DNA of 64,000 nt, taken from contig CM036759.1 in NCBI GenBank assembly GCA_020796225.1, forward strand, positions 67,339,590 through 67,403,589, read 5' to 3'. Made by a program: the position numbers and the translations under genes. Numbering within the stretch: position 1 is the stretch's first letter; each line of letters starts with the position of its first letter. Of the stretch, positions 10,771 to 20,742 are shown piece after piece. The notes below the pieces were generated by a model, which made no database searches, was not told the DNA's origin, and saw nothing but the letters and a program-made list of their open reading frames with translations. The DNA comes from Arion vulgaris. Lineage: Eukaryota > Mollusca > Gastropoda > Stylommatophora > Arionidae.

Positions 10771-10829
10771 GTTAAATTTTCACAGACTTCTATTTTCAAA
10801 TTTACTTTCGTTATCTTTAGTCATTTTCC
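10771..10829 (-). mobile_element. LINE fragment flanking a minisatellite
   Basis: Reverse complement of 10771-10835 resembles the SWKMTKD...ENR segment of the LINE at 25619-25827 (gttggaaaatgactaaagat). It is the edge from which the 31-bp array to its right grew. Confidence 0.6.
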
Positions 10830-11393
10830 AACTGTCGCTGTCATAAGTTAGGATTGATACAGCTGTCGCTGTCATATGTTAGGATTGATACAACTGTCGC
10901 TGTCATAAGTTAGGATTGATACAACTGTCGCTGTCATATGTTAGGATTGATACAGCTGTCGCTGTCATATGTTAGGATTGATACAACTGTCGCTGTCATA
11001 AGTTAGGATTGATACAACTGTCGCTGTCATAAGTTAGGATTGATACAACTGTCGCTGTCATAAGTTAGGATTGATACAACTGTCGCTGTCATAAGTTAGG
11101 ATTGATACAACTGTCGCTGTCATAAGTTAGGATTGATACAACTGTCGCTGTCATAAGTTAGGATTGATACAACTGTCGCTGTCATAAGTTAGGATTGATA
11201 CAACTGTCGCTGTCATAAGTTAGGATTGATACAACTGTCGCTGTCATAAGTTAGGATTGATACAACTGTCGCTGTCATATGTTAGGATTGATACAACTGT
11301 CGCTGTCATAAGTTAGGATTGATACAACTGTCGCTGTCATAAGTTAGGATTGATACAGCTGTCGCTGTCATAAGTTAGGATTGATACAGCATT
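10830..11393. repeat. 31-bp minisatellite of a LINE RT segment
   Basis: About 18 copies of a unit with core gtcgctgtcataagttagga. The reverse complement of a unit (gttgtatcaatcctaactta...) matches, with about four differences, the LINE codons VVSILTYAS at 25708-25740. The array is therefore an amplified piece of an RT C-terminal region, orientation minus. Confidence 0.9.
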
Positions 11394-11436
11394 GAAACAT
11401 CCACACATACAGCAACATTGTGACATCAAGGTGATA

Positions 11437-11471
11437 CTCTCTCTCTCTCTCTCTTTCTATTTCTCTCTCAT
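11437..11471. repeat. (TC)n microsatellite
   Basis: Short tctctctc tract with one interruption. Confidence 0.9.
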
Positions 11472-11870
11472 GCATTTTTAGCCTGGATTGGAGCATAGGT
11501 CCCCAACCAACTCATGCCAAATCTTCTATCTCTAGCTATCTCCTCCAGCTCTTCTTTATATTGTTGATCTTTGCCTCCATGTTTTTCCGTTTCCTCGTAA
11601 ATCTCGTTTCCATGTATTGCTAGACCTCTCTTTCTTTCTTTCCCTGTGGGTTCCAGGAAAGGACCCTTCTTGTTATATTTCCCTCTGGTTTTCTCAAATT
11701 GTGTCATATCCAGTGTCTTTTTTTTTTTACCTCTTGGTTCACTGGAATCTGTCTCGTTCTCTCCATAAGTTCCTCATTTGTGACCCGACCCTATCATACC
11801 ATCTCAGCCCCTCTATTCTGTGCAGACGTCAGTTGATGAATGTTTGTAATTATTTTAGTAGTTCTTCATG
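11472..11870 (-). mobile_element. RTE-like LINE 3' coding end
   Basis: Minus strand, with several frameshifts: LRWYDRV, NLRKPEGNITRRVLSWNPQG, then NTWKRDLRGNGKTWR and WHELVGDLCSNPG, stop. The motif series (W)xGHxLRKPxGNITRxxLxWNPQGK...TWxRDLxxxGKTW...LVxxLCS is the hallmark of the C terminus of RTE-type non-LTR retrotransposons. It is decayed and 5'-truncated. Confidence 0.75.
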
Positions 11871-11925
11871 CTTATGAACCATACAGCAGAACTGCTTTAA
11901 CATTGAAAAGTTATACTCATTCATT

Positions 11926-12024
11926 GACATATTCCGAACCGCTTTGGCATAATCCGAACCGCTTTGGTATAATCCGAACCGCTTTGGCATAATCCGAACC
12001 GCTTTGACATAATCCGGACCGCTT
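11926..12024. repeat. 20-bp tandem repeat, 5 copies
   Basis: Unit cataatccgaaccgctttgg, about five copies with single-base variants, directly abutting an RNase H fragment. Confidence 0.9.
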
Positions 12025-12186
12025 GGTAGTGTTGTTGCAGAGCGAGATGGAGCATACAGGACTTCCAGTATAAGGATGGAGGTTGAGGACGTTACTGCTG
12101 CCCTAAGTTGGCTTTCTGGGACTTCGTTTACTGGGGCAGTTGTTGTTTCTGACTCTCAGTCGATGCTTTGGACGATCCAAAATAGC
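12025..12186 (+). mobile_element. I-type LINE RNase H domain, N-terminal half
   Basis: An uninterrupted 54-codon frame encodes AYRTSSIRMEVEDVTAALSW, then GAVVVSDSQSMLWTIQNS. It contains a conserved acidic residue in MEVEDV and the SDSQS motif, two of the catalytic acidic positions of type I RNase H. RNase H downstream of RT is characteristic of I/Ingi-clade LINEs. It is cut by a SINE-A at 12187. The complementary C-terminal half of such a domain is at 18478-18840, in a separate copy. Confidence 0.75.
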
Positions 12187-12530
12187 AGGTCGCTTTATAC
12201 TCCGTAACACTGGCGAGGTTGCCCAATGTAATTTAGAAGATTATGAAAATATTTGTTAGAAATTTAGTTTTCTAATGAACTTTTCTCGGGCAGTGACTAT
12301 TTAGCATGCTCTTTCTCGATTTTTGAGCTGAAAAGAGTTCTTTTACTTGTTCAACTTGAATACTGGACCTACGCTTTATCGTCCATCTTTGAGATGACTA
12401 GGAACTCGATGTCACCTACACTGAGATCAGGGATCACTGGAGAAAATATCCTGATGACTCTACGAGGGAGCGAACCGAGCAGCTCTGGAACATGAGGTAT
12501 GCTCATAACCTCTACACCACAGAGACTCCC
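12187..12530 (-). mobile_element. SINE-A lacking its tail
   Basis: Reverse complement of SINE-A from the 'gccagtgttacggag' block through ggacgataaagcgtaggt to the head, with cctctacaccacagag at 12512-12527. The (AATC) end is missing at 12187, where it meets the RNase H fragment. Confidence 0.8.
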
Positions 12531-12995
12531 TGGATGGAAATGTTTGTGTAGGAGGAAAGTATCCCCAGATATCCCATAATTTTGTGCGCTCAGCTAGATA
12601 ATACACAGATAAAGCGGTGATGGTATGTCCTACAGCTGTGCTATCGGAAACGCCCGCGGAGTGTGTGATTAAATTATTTGATTGATGAAGACATAGGTTG
12701 AGGTCCGGTATTTTCATCCACAAATGGGCGTGATCTTGTGTTATTGTGGAGGCGGGTACAACTTTGTGATTGAGAGAAATACACTTAGAAGAGAGATAAA
12801 TCGAAATGTTGGAGAGAAAGAGAGAAACTGTTAGATGAGAATGTGTTTTGTTTGTGTAAGAACCCCGTTGGGAAGCAGCGGAAGCCAATGAATATGATCA
12901 ATAAATAGACAGTGTACAAGTATTAGGAGCTTTCGGAAAAATAAATTACCACACACATGATTCGAACCACTTACGTATATTTCTTACGGCTCTCT
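12531..12995. other. No recognisable feature
   Basis: A minus-strand open frame of about 140 codons crosses this area and the SINE head but shows no domain. I regard it as chance. Confidence 0.4.
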
Positions 12996-13003
12996 TTGCC
13001 TAG

Positions 13004-13062
<59 letters not shown>

Positions 13063-14265
13063 GTCGCGATCGTTCTTTTTGGCCATTTTGATCATTCTTA
13101 TTGTGATATATAAACAGCCTTTGCCAAGAACGTTTGTTTTACATCACATCATTCAGCGCCATTTGGAGCTCTGGTGCTTATCCTTCGGCGACGTGTTCGG
13201 TTTCAACCAGCATTTACTGGGTTCGCTCTCCGTTAGCCTTTGACTATCCCCAGCCGACCTGCAAGGCAGAAGGTTGCTATTTTATTTTAGGGTAGCAATC
13301 CTTAAACAACCTTCCCTCCCGGGGTGTTGAGCGTCATCTGCCCAGGTTACCTGTCTTTTTGGACTACTTGGTTTGCCTACCGTCCAGTTTTGTGTATGGC
13401 TTTCTCCGCTAGCCTTTGATTGTCCCCAATCTAACTACAAGGCAGTAGGAGTTCCCTGCAGAAACGCGCACTGGATTCAAGCCTCTGCTGGACTTTCCAG
13501 TCCCTCTGCACATTTGGGTGGCCCGCTCACCCCTACGCTTGCCACGCCCCTTCGCCGCTCCACCATCAGCGCCGTGCACGTCTACTCTACCGATTGGCCC
13601 ATCCGTGCATCGTTCGCATGCGTGTTCGCTCTGACCCGGTGTCTGTCCACCGTGTCTATTAGTTCTCACCGTGCACATATTCACAATGCCTCTAGACTGT
13701 CCGGACACAGAGCTCAACTCGAGCCCCCACTTTACGGCTCCGAGTTTCGCCTTAAGTAGAAACACGTGCAATTCAGCTCGGGCCCACACCTCTGGGCCCG
13801 AGTTTCGTCCCATGTCTCTGGATGCACCGCTCGCAACTCAAATTGGGCTCTGACCTCGAGACTCCGAGTTTCGCCCTATGTGGGCCCACGTGCAACTCAA
13901 CTCGAGCCCCCACCTCCGGGCCCGAGTTTCACCTCACGCGAGCCAACGTCTTTTCTCTAGATGCACCCCTCATCCCTTTATGTTTATCCGTTCAGCTTTT
14001 CCCATCGGCCGGAAAAGATGTGCATTAATAGTCACTTTGGGATCTCGCTCGTCTGTGTTGCGAGCGGATCTCATCCAACGTTACTACATCTACATCACTA
14101 CTTATACCAAATTAGCTCTCCTCGATCCCTACCCGCTTAGCTAGACATGAACCATGGTCTGTTATCAGGGTCACCACGTGGAGGTAGGGTAGGATCTTGA
14201 TTAGTGCCAGCTCACTAATCCTGATACTGCGTTGTCCCTGTGCGACTTTGATCCCATTGCATAGT
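12996..14265 (-). mobile_element. Retroposon D copy 1 (subfamily D1)
   Basis: About 1.25 kb element whose sense strand is minus. Its 3' end is marked by a (GA)n tail (13005-13064 read as CT) following gaacgatcgcgaca; its 5' end is at about 14256 (gggatcaaag). Flanking direct repeats are ttgcctagt (12996-13004) and ttgcatagt (14257-14265), one mismatch. It is GC-rich compared with its surroundings and has no recognised ORF. Internal duplications: an 'agcctttga..tccccagcc' segment repeated about 180 bp apart (13230 and 13410), and three copies of a gggcccgagtttcgccc segment (13740-13940). The antisense strand carries a conserved gatatataaacagcc. Confidence 0.75.
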
Positions 14266-14277
14266 ATAGCAATAGGA

Positions 14278-14581
14278 GCGTTCTTACGAGCACAAACCAA
14301 CAAGTCTTTCAACAAATGGCTTTACTGAGTAGTGTCTTTCACAAATGTTTCGTTTTAGCTAGACACAGAATAATCAGGTCAGGTTCTGTCTAACAGTGTA
14401 TGCTATTCTCTCGTCCCAAATATAATAGCACAATTAGCTTAAATCATGTGTTTGTGCAAATACTGTTCGATCGAACCCCACCTGATTATTCTGTGTCTAG
14501 CTAAAACGAAGCGTTTGTGAAAGACGCTCTTCAGTAAAGTCATTTTTTAAAGTGGCTCGCTGGTTGTATTGGTAAGAACGC
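14278..14581. mobile_element. Foldback element, arms of about 119 bp
   Basis: Left arm 14278-14396 and right arm 14462-14581 are near reverse complements around a 65-bp loop. The best-matched core is tttagctagacacagaataa, present in both. The outer parts (gcgttcttac; tggctttactga / tgactttactga) also pair with mismatches. There is no ORF inside. It directly follows retroposon D copy 1. It is consistent with a foldback or MITE-type DNA element; no clear target duplication was identified. Confidence 0.75.
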
Positions 14582-14813
14582 ACATGTTGCTAGGATAGGC
14601 AATATAAAAACTGTAAAGAGATATAGAGAGAAATGTTAGAGAGTTAGAGAGAAGATGTTAAAAAACTCAGAAAGACATTGATTACCGCGTTAAGTATAAC
14701 TCAGTTGTATTGGACGTACTTCTCCTTGCACTAATCAGATCTGACACTATGCTACAGTATAACTCAGGAGATGTAGTATTATAAAGCAGAGTTCTCTGTT
14801 GATAAAATCTCAC
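14582..14813. other. No recognisable feature
   Basis: Short AT-rich interval between a foldback element and a degenerate tandem repeat. Confidence 0.35.
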
Positions 14814-15020
14814 CAGTTGCCCACCAGTCGCACATAATCGCATGCCAGCTGCTCACCAGTCACCCACCAGTTGCCCATCAATAGCCCTACCAGCAGTCCC
14901 GTCAATAGCCCCGCCAGTAGTCCGATTAATAGCCCCATCAATAGCTCCACTAGTAGCCCGACTAGTAGCCCCGCCAGTAGTCCGACCAATAATCCCATCA
15001 ATAGTTCTACTAGTAGCCAA
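14814..15020. repeat. Degenerate 24-bp-like minisatellite
   Basis: Diverged copies of ccgtcaatagccccgccagt followed by agtc, with subrepeats of agtagc. The reading frame runs from here into the LINE at 15021 without a stop, so the array appears to have grown within or at the edge of the LINE ORF. Confidence 0.8.
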
Positions 15021-15660
15021 TCGGTACCCCAATGAGCAAAGCACAGTCGCAAAAATAACTACATGTGAAATGCGTTGCCTGCGAAAAGTTACCAACAACA
15101 CCAGAAAAGGCAGAGTCACCAACATCAGCATAAGAAAAGAAGTTGGCACAGAACCTTGCTTGAATTACACTGAGAAACAAAGAAGGAAGTGGTTCGGCCA
15201 CTTAATAAGAATACAACCAAACAACATAACATCAGGAAAAATGTTATTAAGAGAGTCTTTCCAAGCAGAGGAGTTTCAGGGCTGTGAATCCCACTCACTG
15301 ACCAGATTGAAAGAGATGGGTGTCAATATTGGTGCAGCCCGAAAAGAACGACATACTAAATATGCAAAGAGATTGATTAATCAACATCGAACTGGCGTGT
15401 TGGGCCGCTGGACGCTGCTGGATTTGCTGAGGCGGAGATCGGAGCACCTATGGACATGTCCGGAGTGCTGTGATGATAGTCCTCATATAACTGATAACTG
15501 ATCAGGAAAGAAGGTGAGAGGAAGACCACGAAAACAATGGTTAGATGGCATAGCAGAATCCTGTCAAGCAGCAAAAATAGCTATCACCAAAGCCACTAAA
15601 GCATAATAAGCAAGAGAAAAACATCAAACCACGACTGACTGGGCAACAATCCGGTAACAG
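15021..15660 (+). mobile_element. LINE 3' coding region with nested I-type fragment
   Basis: Encodes TTCEMRCLRKVTNNTRKGRV, ISIRKEVG and KQRRKWFGHLIRI, then is interrupted at about 15246. It resumes at 15502 in the same frame as SGKKVRGRPRKQWLDGI, CQAAKIAITKATK, stop. These are successive segments of a LINE C-terminal region (CExRCLRR, RRxWFGHL, RGRPRKxWLDGI). The inserted 256-258 bp come from an I-type LINE tail and leave the frame open up to its own TGA. Confidence 0.75.
15246..15503 (+). mobile_element. I-type LINE 3' end inserted in another LINE
   Basis: Encodes LRESFQAEEFQGCESHSLTR, AKRLINQHRTGV and ends with 'cctcatataactgataactg'. It aligns with 18635-18885. In the I-type element this segment follows the RNase H domain and forms the ORF2 C terminus and 3' end. 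Its last about 45 bp are the ancestor of the 29-bp minisatellite at 18845-19481. Confidence 0.7.
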
Positions 15661-16217
15661 TGTGACAACAGAAGTCCGTAGGAGAGCTGCGGCAGTAACT
15701 AATTTTTTACGGTTATTGTTTCCTCCCTGGATGAAGTTCATTGTTGGCCTGTCCGGAGAAGCGATCGAGTTACCTGAGTTTACCAACGAGATTGGCTCTG
15801 GCTGGGGGCAGTTCGGTTCGACTGAAAGAGGCTTGTATTAAAGCTTGATCTTTTATCTTGCCTGACACCGTTAAATGAGGTTATTCAACGACGAGAGCCG
15901 TTTCTAATCCTTTGATCAAAGCTTGCTTTGTAGTTTCCAGATTGCCGTCAGCATGAGGACATAACCTCGGCTTTCAGGAACATAATAAGGAATTGATGAA
16001 GTAATTGAGAGTCGCCGTTCAAACTGGGAGACCGGGTCTATCGACTTAATTCTGTTTTAAACTTTGACATTGACACCAATCGCGGATCTTGACTTTCTGG
16101 ACTACAATCGGGCGTGTTATGTGATGGCATTCTGTGAAGTGACGAGTTCGTAATCTGTAGGGCTTCAACCTCGAGACAAACTGACAGATATATTATTACT
16201 GCCATTCACTCCCTCCA
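15661..16217. other. Unassigned, possible retroelement remnant
   Basis: A 60-codon plus-strand frame (15662-15841, 'VTTEVRRRAAAVTNFLRLL' start) and a minus-strand stretch around 15880-15960 (ADGNLETTKQALIKG) look coding-like. I cannot assign them to a family. Confidence 0.3.
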
Positions 16218-16622
16218 TTGGTTGGTTGATTGATGGCACCATTATCATTGCACCTCGGTAAGTAACCATGTGTGATTCGATCTCTTTCTTACACAGGAAG
16301 ATCCCTGCGGCAGTGCACAAACTCCGTAGCGCCAGTGAGGGTTCCCTATGTAATATTTAAGACGGTGAAATATTTTGTTGAAATGTTTACAAAAATCTCT
16401 AATGAATTTTGACCGGGAAGCGGTTTTTCAGCCTGCTCTTCTCGATTTTTGAACTGCCAAGGGTTCTTTTACGTGCTCAACTTCAACACGGGACCTACGT
16501 CTTAGCGTCCGTCTCCGATAGGACAAGGATCTGGGGAAAAAATATATGATGGCTTCACGAGGGGGCTAACTGAATACCTTAGGAACGAAAGACGAGCACC
16601 TAACGTCTACGAACCTCAGATT
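16218..16622 (-). mobile_element. SINE-A
   Basis: Reverse complement of nearly the whole SINE-A: tail ttggttgattgat at 16221-16233, 'cgtagcgccagtgagggtt', ctcgatttttgaactgccaa, 'acgagcacctaacgtctac' head at 16590-16610. Head region is diverged. Confidence 0.8.
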
Positions 16623-16668
16623 TGATCTTATGTAGACATTTGTGTAGATGACTTCGTGTACAGAGAAA

Positions 16669-17100
16669 CAGACAGCAAGAGGCACTGACCAAGAACCAGT
16701 CTGTGATTCACTGTAGCAGACAGCAAGAGGCACCGACCAAGAAGCAGTCTGTGGTCCACTGTAACAGACAGTAAGAGTCTCCTACCAAGAAACAGTCTGC
16801 TGTCCACTGTAACAGACAGTAAGAGTCTCCTACCAAGAAACAGTCTGCGGTCCACCCTAGCAGACAGCAAGAGGCACTGACCAAGAAACAGTCTGCGGTC
16901 CACCCTAGCAGACAGCAAGAGGCACTGATCAAGAAACAGTCTGCGGTCCACTGTAACAGACAGTAAGAGTCTCCTACCAAGAACAAGTCTGTGGTCCAAC
17001 CTATCAGACAGCAAGAGGCACCGACCAAGAAACAGTCTGCGGTGAACCCTAGCAGACAGTAAGAGTCTCCGACCAGGAAACGGTCTGAGGTCCACTGTGG
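16669..17100. repeat. 48-bp minisatellite
   Basis: Nine copies of a 48-bp unit (16669 to 16717 gives the period); core accaagaaacagtctgcggt. Two alternating variants, gcaagaggcac(t/c)gac and gtaagagtctcctac, are interspersed. 48 is a multiple of 3, giving a minus-strand open frame of 164 codons with RRLFLGxxLLLSARVD repeats, which I treat as spurious. Confidence 0.95.
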
Positions 17101-17229
17101 AAGCCATGCTTGTTATACACACAGTGTCAGAACTGACGCTAGATAAATGATCTTGTCAATTGTGAGATCTGCATTGATTTGTTTCAATTAAAGACCCACG
17201 CGAGGCTTGGCAGGTCGGGTTAGACTGAA

Positions 17230-17500
17230 ATTCAATGTCGCCAGGTACGCGGTTTTCCAGCCCAATTGGGCTAGTTTGAGCACAAATTTTCCCGACATTT
17301 TATCAATCGCGAATTATGGTAAAGGTTTGTGGATTTCTAGCCCATTTGGGCTAGTTTGAGCAGCCTGTCATTCATGTTACCAGTCGCGGGTTACTGTTTA
17401 GGTACGCGGTTTTCCCAGTCTAACTAGGCTACAAGAAGAAAGAAGAAAGAACTAGGCTAATTTGGGAACACATTTGCTTGTAATGTTGCCGGTCGAAAGT
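17230..17500. repeat. Three diverged copies of an ~85-bp unit
   Basis: Shared landmarks in each copy: cgcggttttccagccc, ttgggctagtttgagc, and 'gttaccagtcgcgggtta'. The third copy is split by an 18-bp insertion with a 10-bp direct repeat (17422-17459). Confidence 0.7.
17422..17459. other. 18-bp (GAA)-rich insertion with 10-bp target duplication
   Basis: aactaggcta at 17422-17431 is repeated at 17450-17459, flanking caagaagaaagaagaaag. This looks like a retroposon insertion truncated to its tail only, or filler DNA at a staggered break. Confidence 0.6.
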
Positions 17501-17509
17501 TAAACTTCT

Positions 17510-18199
17510 TATAGTTCGTTCCAAAATTCGTGAACATCTTTACCCATCGATATAAAATCATCCACTTGACAGAAATTTTTTTTTTTTTTTTTTACATTTT
17601 TCTGTAGGTAACAGTGGCGATCTTCCTAAAGTATTTTTTGCTCACTCAAACTTTTTGTACTGTAAGATTTTACTTATATGTTATTAGTAAAATATCGGCT
17701 ATATTGATTTCGTATAGATATAGAAGTTTAACAGTAAGAGTAAAAAAAATTACGCATTTGCGTGCTAAATATACAATTCAACACAAGTGAACATCGGGAT
17801 TCCCATGAAATTACAAATTTCACACTGTATCCAAACGACTATAATTGGTGTATGCACACACCATTTTATTTTCATTGATAGAAGTGAAAGGTATCATTTA
17901 TTCACTATATCACATTGCTTGTTATAATATGTAATAGGGATACGTTTTGCAAACATTCACCACCATTTTGCGTATTACTGTAAATTCTAAACTTTGATGA
18001 TCATTTTGTTGTGCATATGCAAAATTATATTTAAAAAAACGCTTTGTGCATCAACCAAGCTATCTACAAATTAGTTAAACATGAAGTCGTAAGGACGTGA
18101 GGTATATAAAACTGCCTGCAAAAAATTACTGTTATGCATCAAGTAGATTTCGTACAAATTAAACCCTTAACGTGCTCACGAATTTTGGAACGAACTATA
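17510..18199. mobile_element. MITE with TIRs and TA target site
   Basis: Terminal inverted repeats tagttcgttccaaaattcgt at 17512 and its reverse complement ending at 18197, extending to about 25 bp with one mismatch, plus weaker subterminal similarity (aaatc..ccacttga). Both ends are bordered by TA (17510-17511 and 18198-18199), the hallmark duplication of Tc1/mariner-type transposition. The AT-rich interior of about 686 bp has no transposase frame, so it is non-autonomous. Confidence 0.8.
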
Positions 18200-18239
18200 G
18201 TATCTTTTCATTTCTTTTGTCCTTCTCTGCTTTATTTTT

Positions 18240-18400
18240 CAGTTAGGCGTAGCAGGTTTAACTGATGATCGTGTTCCGAGATAGTGCACTCTCGGTTGCT
18301 TGATATACTGTGTTATTGATGGAGTTTTAATATGTCTGTAACTCCATCAATCCATATTTTTCTTGTTCTGCCTCTTCCTCTTGATGTATTTATTTTAAAA
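18240..18400 (-). mobile_element. LINE 3' coding tail
   Basis: Minus strand reads RGRGRTRKIWIDGVTDILKL, then YQATESALSRNTIISL after a frameshift. The RGRxRKxWIDGVTD motif is that of a LINE ORF2 C terminus. Confidence 0.45.
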
Positions 18401-18477
18401 ACAAGCTTAACTAATTTATAATTCGGTAAAGAAAGCACATAAATAGTTGGAAATTATCGAGTTGATCTACACATTTC

Positions 18478-18885
18478 TAGGGTGGAGGTACTGGTACAGA
18501 CAAGGATCAGAGAAATCACCTTCATTTTTGTCCCTGGGTAGGCAGGAGTCTATGGTAATGAACAAGCTTATAGATTGGCTGCTGGCATGACTACGATCTC
18601 AGAGGGGGCTGCAATGAACCGAAATGACATTCTTAACACATTGAGAGAGTCTTTCCGAACAGAGGCGTTTCAGGGTTATGAATTCCCCTCCTTGACCAGA
18701 CTGAGAGAGATGGGTGTCGATATTGGTACAGCCCGAGGAGAATGACATATCAAATATGCAAAGAGATTGATTAATCAACATCGAACTGGCGTGTTGGACG
18801 CTGCTGGATTTGTTGAGGCGGAGATCGGAGCATCTCTGGACGTCTCCAAAGTGCTATGTTGATAGTCTTCATATAACTGATAACC
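18478..18885 (+). mobile_element. I-type LINE: RNase H C-terminal half and 3' end
   Basis: The frame includes ITFIFVPG, a TAG stop where a conserved His codon is expected, then AGVYGNEQAYRLAAGM, NRNDILNTLRESF, a second stop, and AKRLINQHRTGVLDAAGF. The (H)AGVxGNExAxxLA motif is the C-terminal RNase H signature. The downstream part matches 15246-15503. The 3' end runs directly into a 29-bp array made from its own last bases. Confidence 0.75.
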
Positions 18886-19481
18886 AAAGTGCTATGTTGA
18901 TATAACTGATAACCAAAGTGCTATGTTGATATAACTGATAACCGAAGTACTATGTTGATATAACTGATAACGGAAGTGCTATGTTGATATAACTGATAAC
19001 CGAAGTACTATGTTGATATAACTGATAACGGAAGTGCTATATTGATATAACTGATAACCAAAGTGCTATGTTGATATAACTGATAACCAAAGTGCTATGT
19101 TGATATAACTGATAACCAAAGTGCTATGTTGATATAACTGATAACCGAAGTGCTATGTTGATATAACTGATAACCGAAGTGATATGTTGATATAACTGAT
19201 AACCAAAGTGATATGTTGATATAACTGATAACCAAAGTGCTATGTTGATATAACTGATAACCAAAGTGATATGTTGATATAACTGATAACCGAAGTGCTA
19301 TGTTGATATAACTGATAACCAAAGTGCTATGTTGATATAACTGATAACCGAAGTGATATGTTGATATAACTGATAACCGAAGTACTATGTTGATATAACT
19401 GATAACCGAAGTGATATGTTGATATAACTGATAACCGAAGTGCTATGTTGATATAACTGATAACCAAAGTGCTATGTTGAT
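18845..19481. repeat. 29-bp minisatellite seeded by a LINE 3' end
   Basis: About 21 copies of a 29-bp unit, core gtgctatgttgatataactg followed by ataaccaaa. The first unit still has the LINE's gtcttca between gttgatag and tataactgataac; later units lack it. The single-copy version is at 15458-15500. Some units read ccgaagtgata or ccgaagtacta. Confidence 0.95.
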
Positions 19482-19504
19482 AATGTTCTCATTATAAATG
19501 ATAT

Positions 19505-19755
19505 CACCAGTGTTGTCAGGACCGTCAATGGAGCAAGAATATCAGCACTGCAACCTACAAGGCATATCATAAGATCGACTGAGGTGGGCCTAGGAAGCTA
19601 CCATAGTAAATAAAAAGCAGTGCAGGAATCGGATGTGCTGGCCTACTTATAGGCGCATAACTGGTACAGTGAATTCGCTCTAGGCTCAGATCACAAACAA
19701 ATCACAAAGAGTGGTTAACAAGTGGTCGATATGGAGCGTTCTAAGATAAAGAACA
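19505..19755 (+). mobile_element. SINE-B
   Basis: Landmarks in order: 'gcactgcaacctacaaggca', taaataaaaagcagtgca, 'gtgctggcctacttatagg', cgcataactggtacag, aagtggtcgatatggagcg, ttctaagataaag. The tail is degraded. About 250 bp, non-coding. Confidence 0.85.
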
Positions 19756-19770
19756 TAACTGATATATACA

Positions 19771-20037
19771 GGAGTCAGCTACAGAGTCAGCTAGCAGGAG
19801 TCAGCTACAGGAGTCAGCTACAGGAGTCAGCTACAGGAGTCAGCTACAGGAGTCAGCTACAGGAGCTCAGCTACAGGGTCAGCTACAGGAGTCAGCTCAG
19901 GAGTCAGCACAGGAGTCAGCACAGGAGTCAGCTACAGGGGTCAGCTACAGGAGTCAGCTACATGAGTCAGCTACAGGGGTCAGCTACAGGAGTCAGCTAC
20001 AGGAGTCAGCTACAGGAGTCAGCTACAGGAGTCAGCT
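19771..20037. repeat. 13-bp minisatellite
   Basis: About 20 copies of aggagtcagctac with deletion variants (gagtcagcac) at 19895-19930. Confidence 0.95.
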
Positions 20038-20054
20038 ATCCAAATATCATGATT

Positions 20055-20165
20055 TCAGATCTTACCCATTTCTATACACAAAATATGTACATTTCACCAC
20101 ACTATAACGGAAATTTCCGATTTCATTACTGAGCTGAACGGTCTTGTATTTCAGGAGGCTGTAGT
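20055..20165 (+). mobile_element. Element E, 3' fragment
   Basis: ggaaatttccgatttcatta, ctgagctgaacggtcttgta matches the 3' end of element E at 4817-4862 (ggaatttccgattgccagtc, ctgagctattcggcctta). Confidence 0.5.
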
Positions 20166-20364
20166 GGTGTTGCATACGACACAAAACATTAAGCACTGTT
20201 TGTTTGGTTAAATCTGGCTGTTAAATTGATCTGACCAGGAAATCCCATATATTCTAAAATACTTGCTGATTCACATAAATATCACGGAGTCCTGGTAACA
20301 TTAGATCGCAGACACAGATCAGAAATAAAAAGCAGAATAGGGCAGCCCAAAGCAGAATCTGAAT

Positions 20365-20742
20365 TTTTTTTTTTCAAGAGATCATTGATCTCAGTGTAGG
20401 TTCCAAGTCCTATCGGAGACGGACGATAAAACGTAGGTCATGTGTTCAATTTGAGCACGTAAAAAAACCATAAGCAGTTCTAAAATCAGGAAGAGCAGGC
20501 TGGAAAGCCGCTGCCCGAGCGAAATTAATTAGAAAAGATTGAAAATAAAATTTATATAAAATATCTTAACCATCTTCAAAATTACATCGGGGACCCTTGC
20601 CGGTGCTACAGAGTTCGTGCACTGCAACTGAGATCTTCCTGTGTAAGAAAGAGATCGGAGCACACAAGGTTGCTCACCGAAGTGCAATGATGATGATTCT
20701 ATCAAGCAATCAATCAATTAATCAATCAATCAATCAATTATA
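20365..20742 (+). mobile_element. SINE-A, head truncated
   Basis: Begins after a T12 run with caagagatcattgatctcag, then gacgataaaacgtaggtcat, 'gccggtgctacagagttcg' and an (AATC/AATT) tail at 20705-20740. The tRNA-like head is missing. Confidence 0.85.

Noticed and set aside
13373..13813. Overlapping 128- and 134-codon frames in GC-rich DNA
   Set aside because: They lie inside retroposon D, are not conserved in copy 2 and show no domain.
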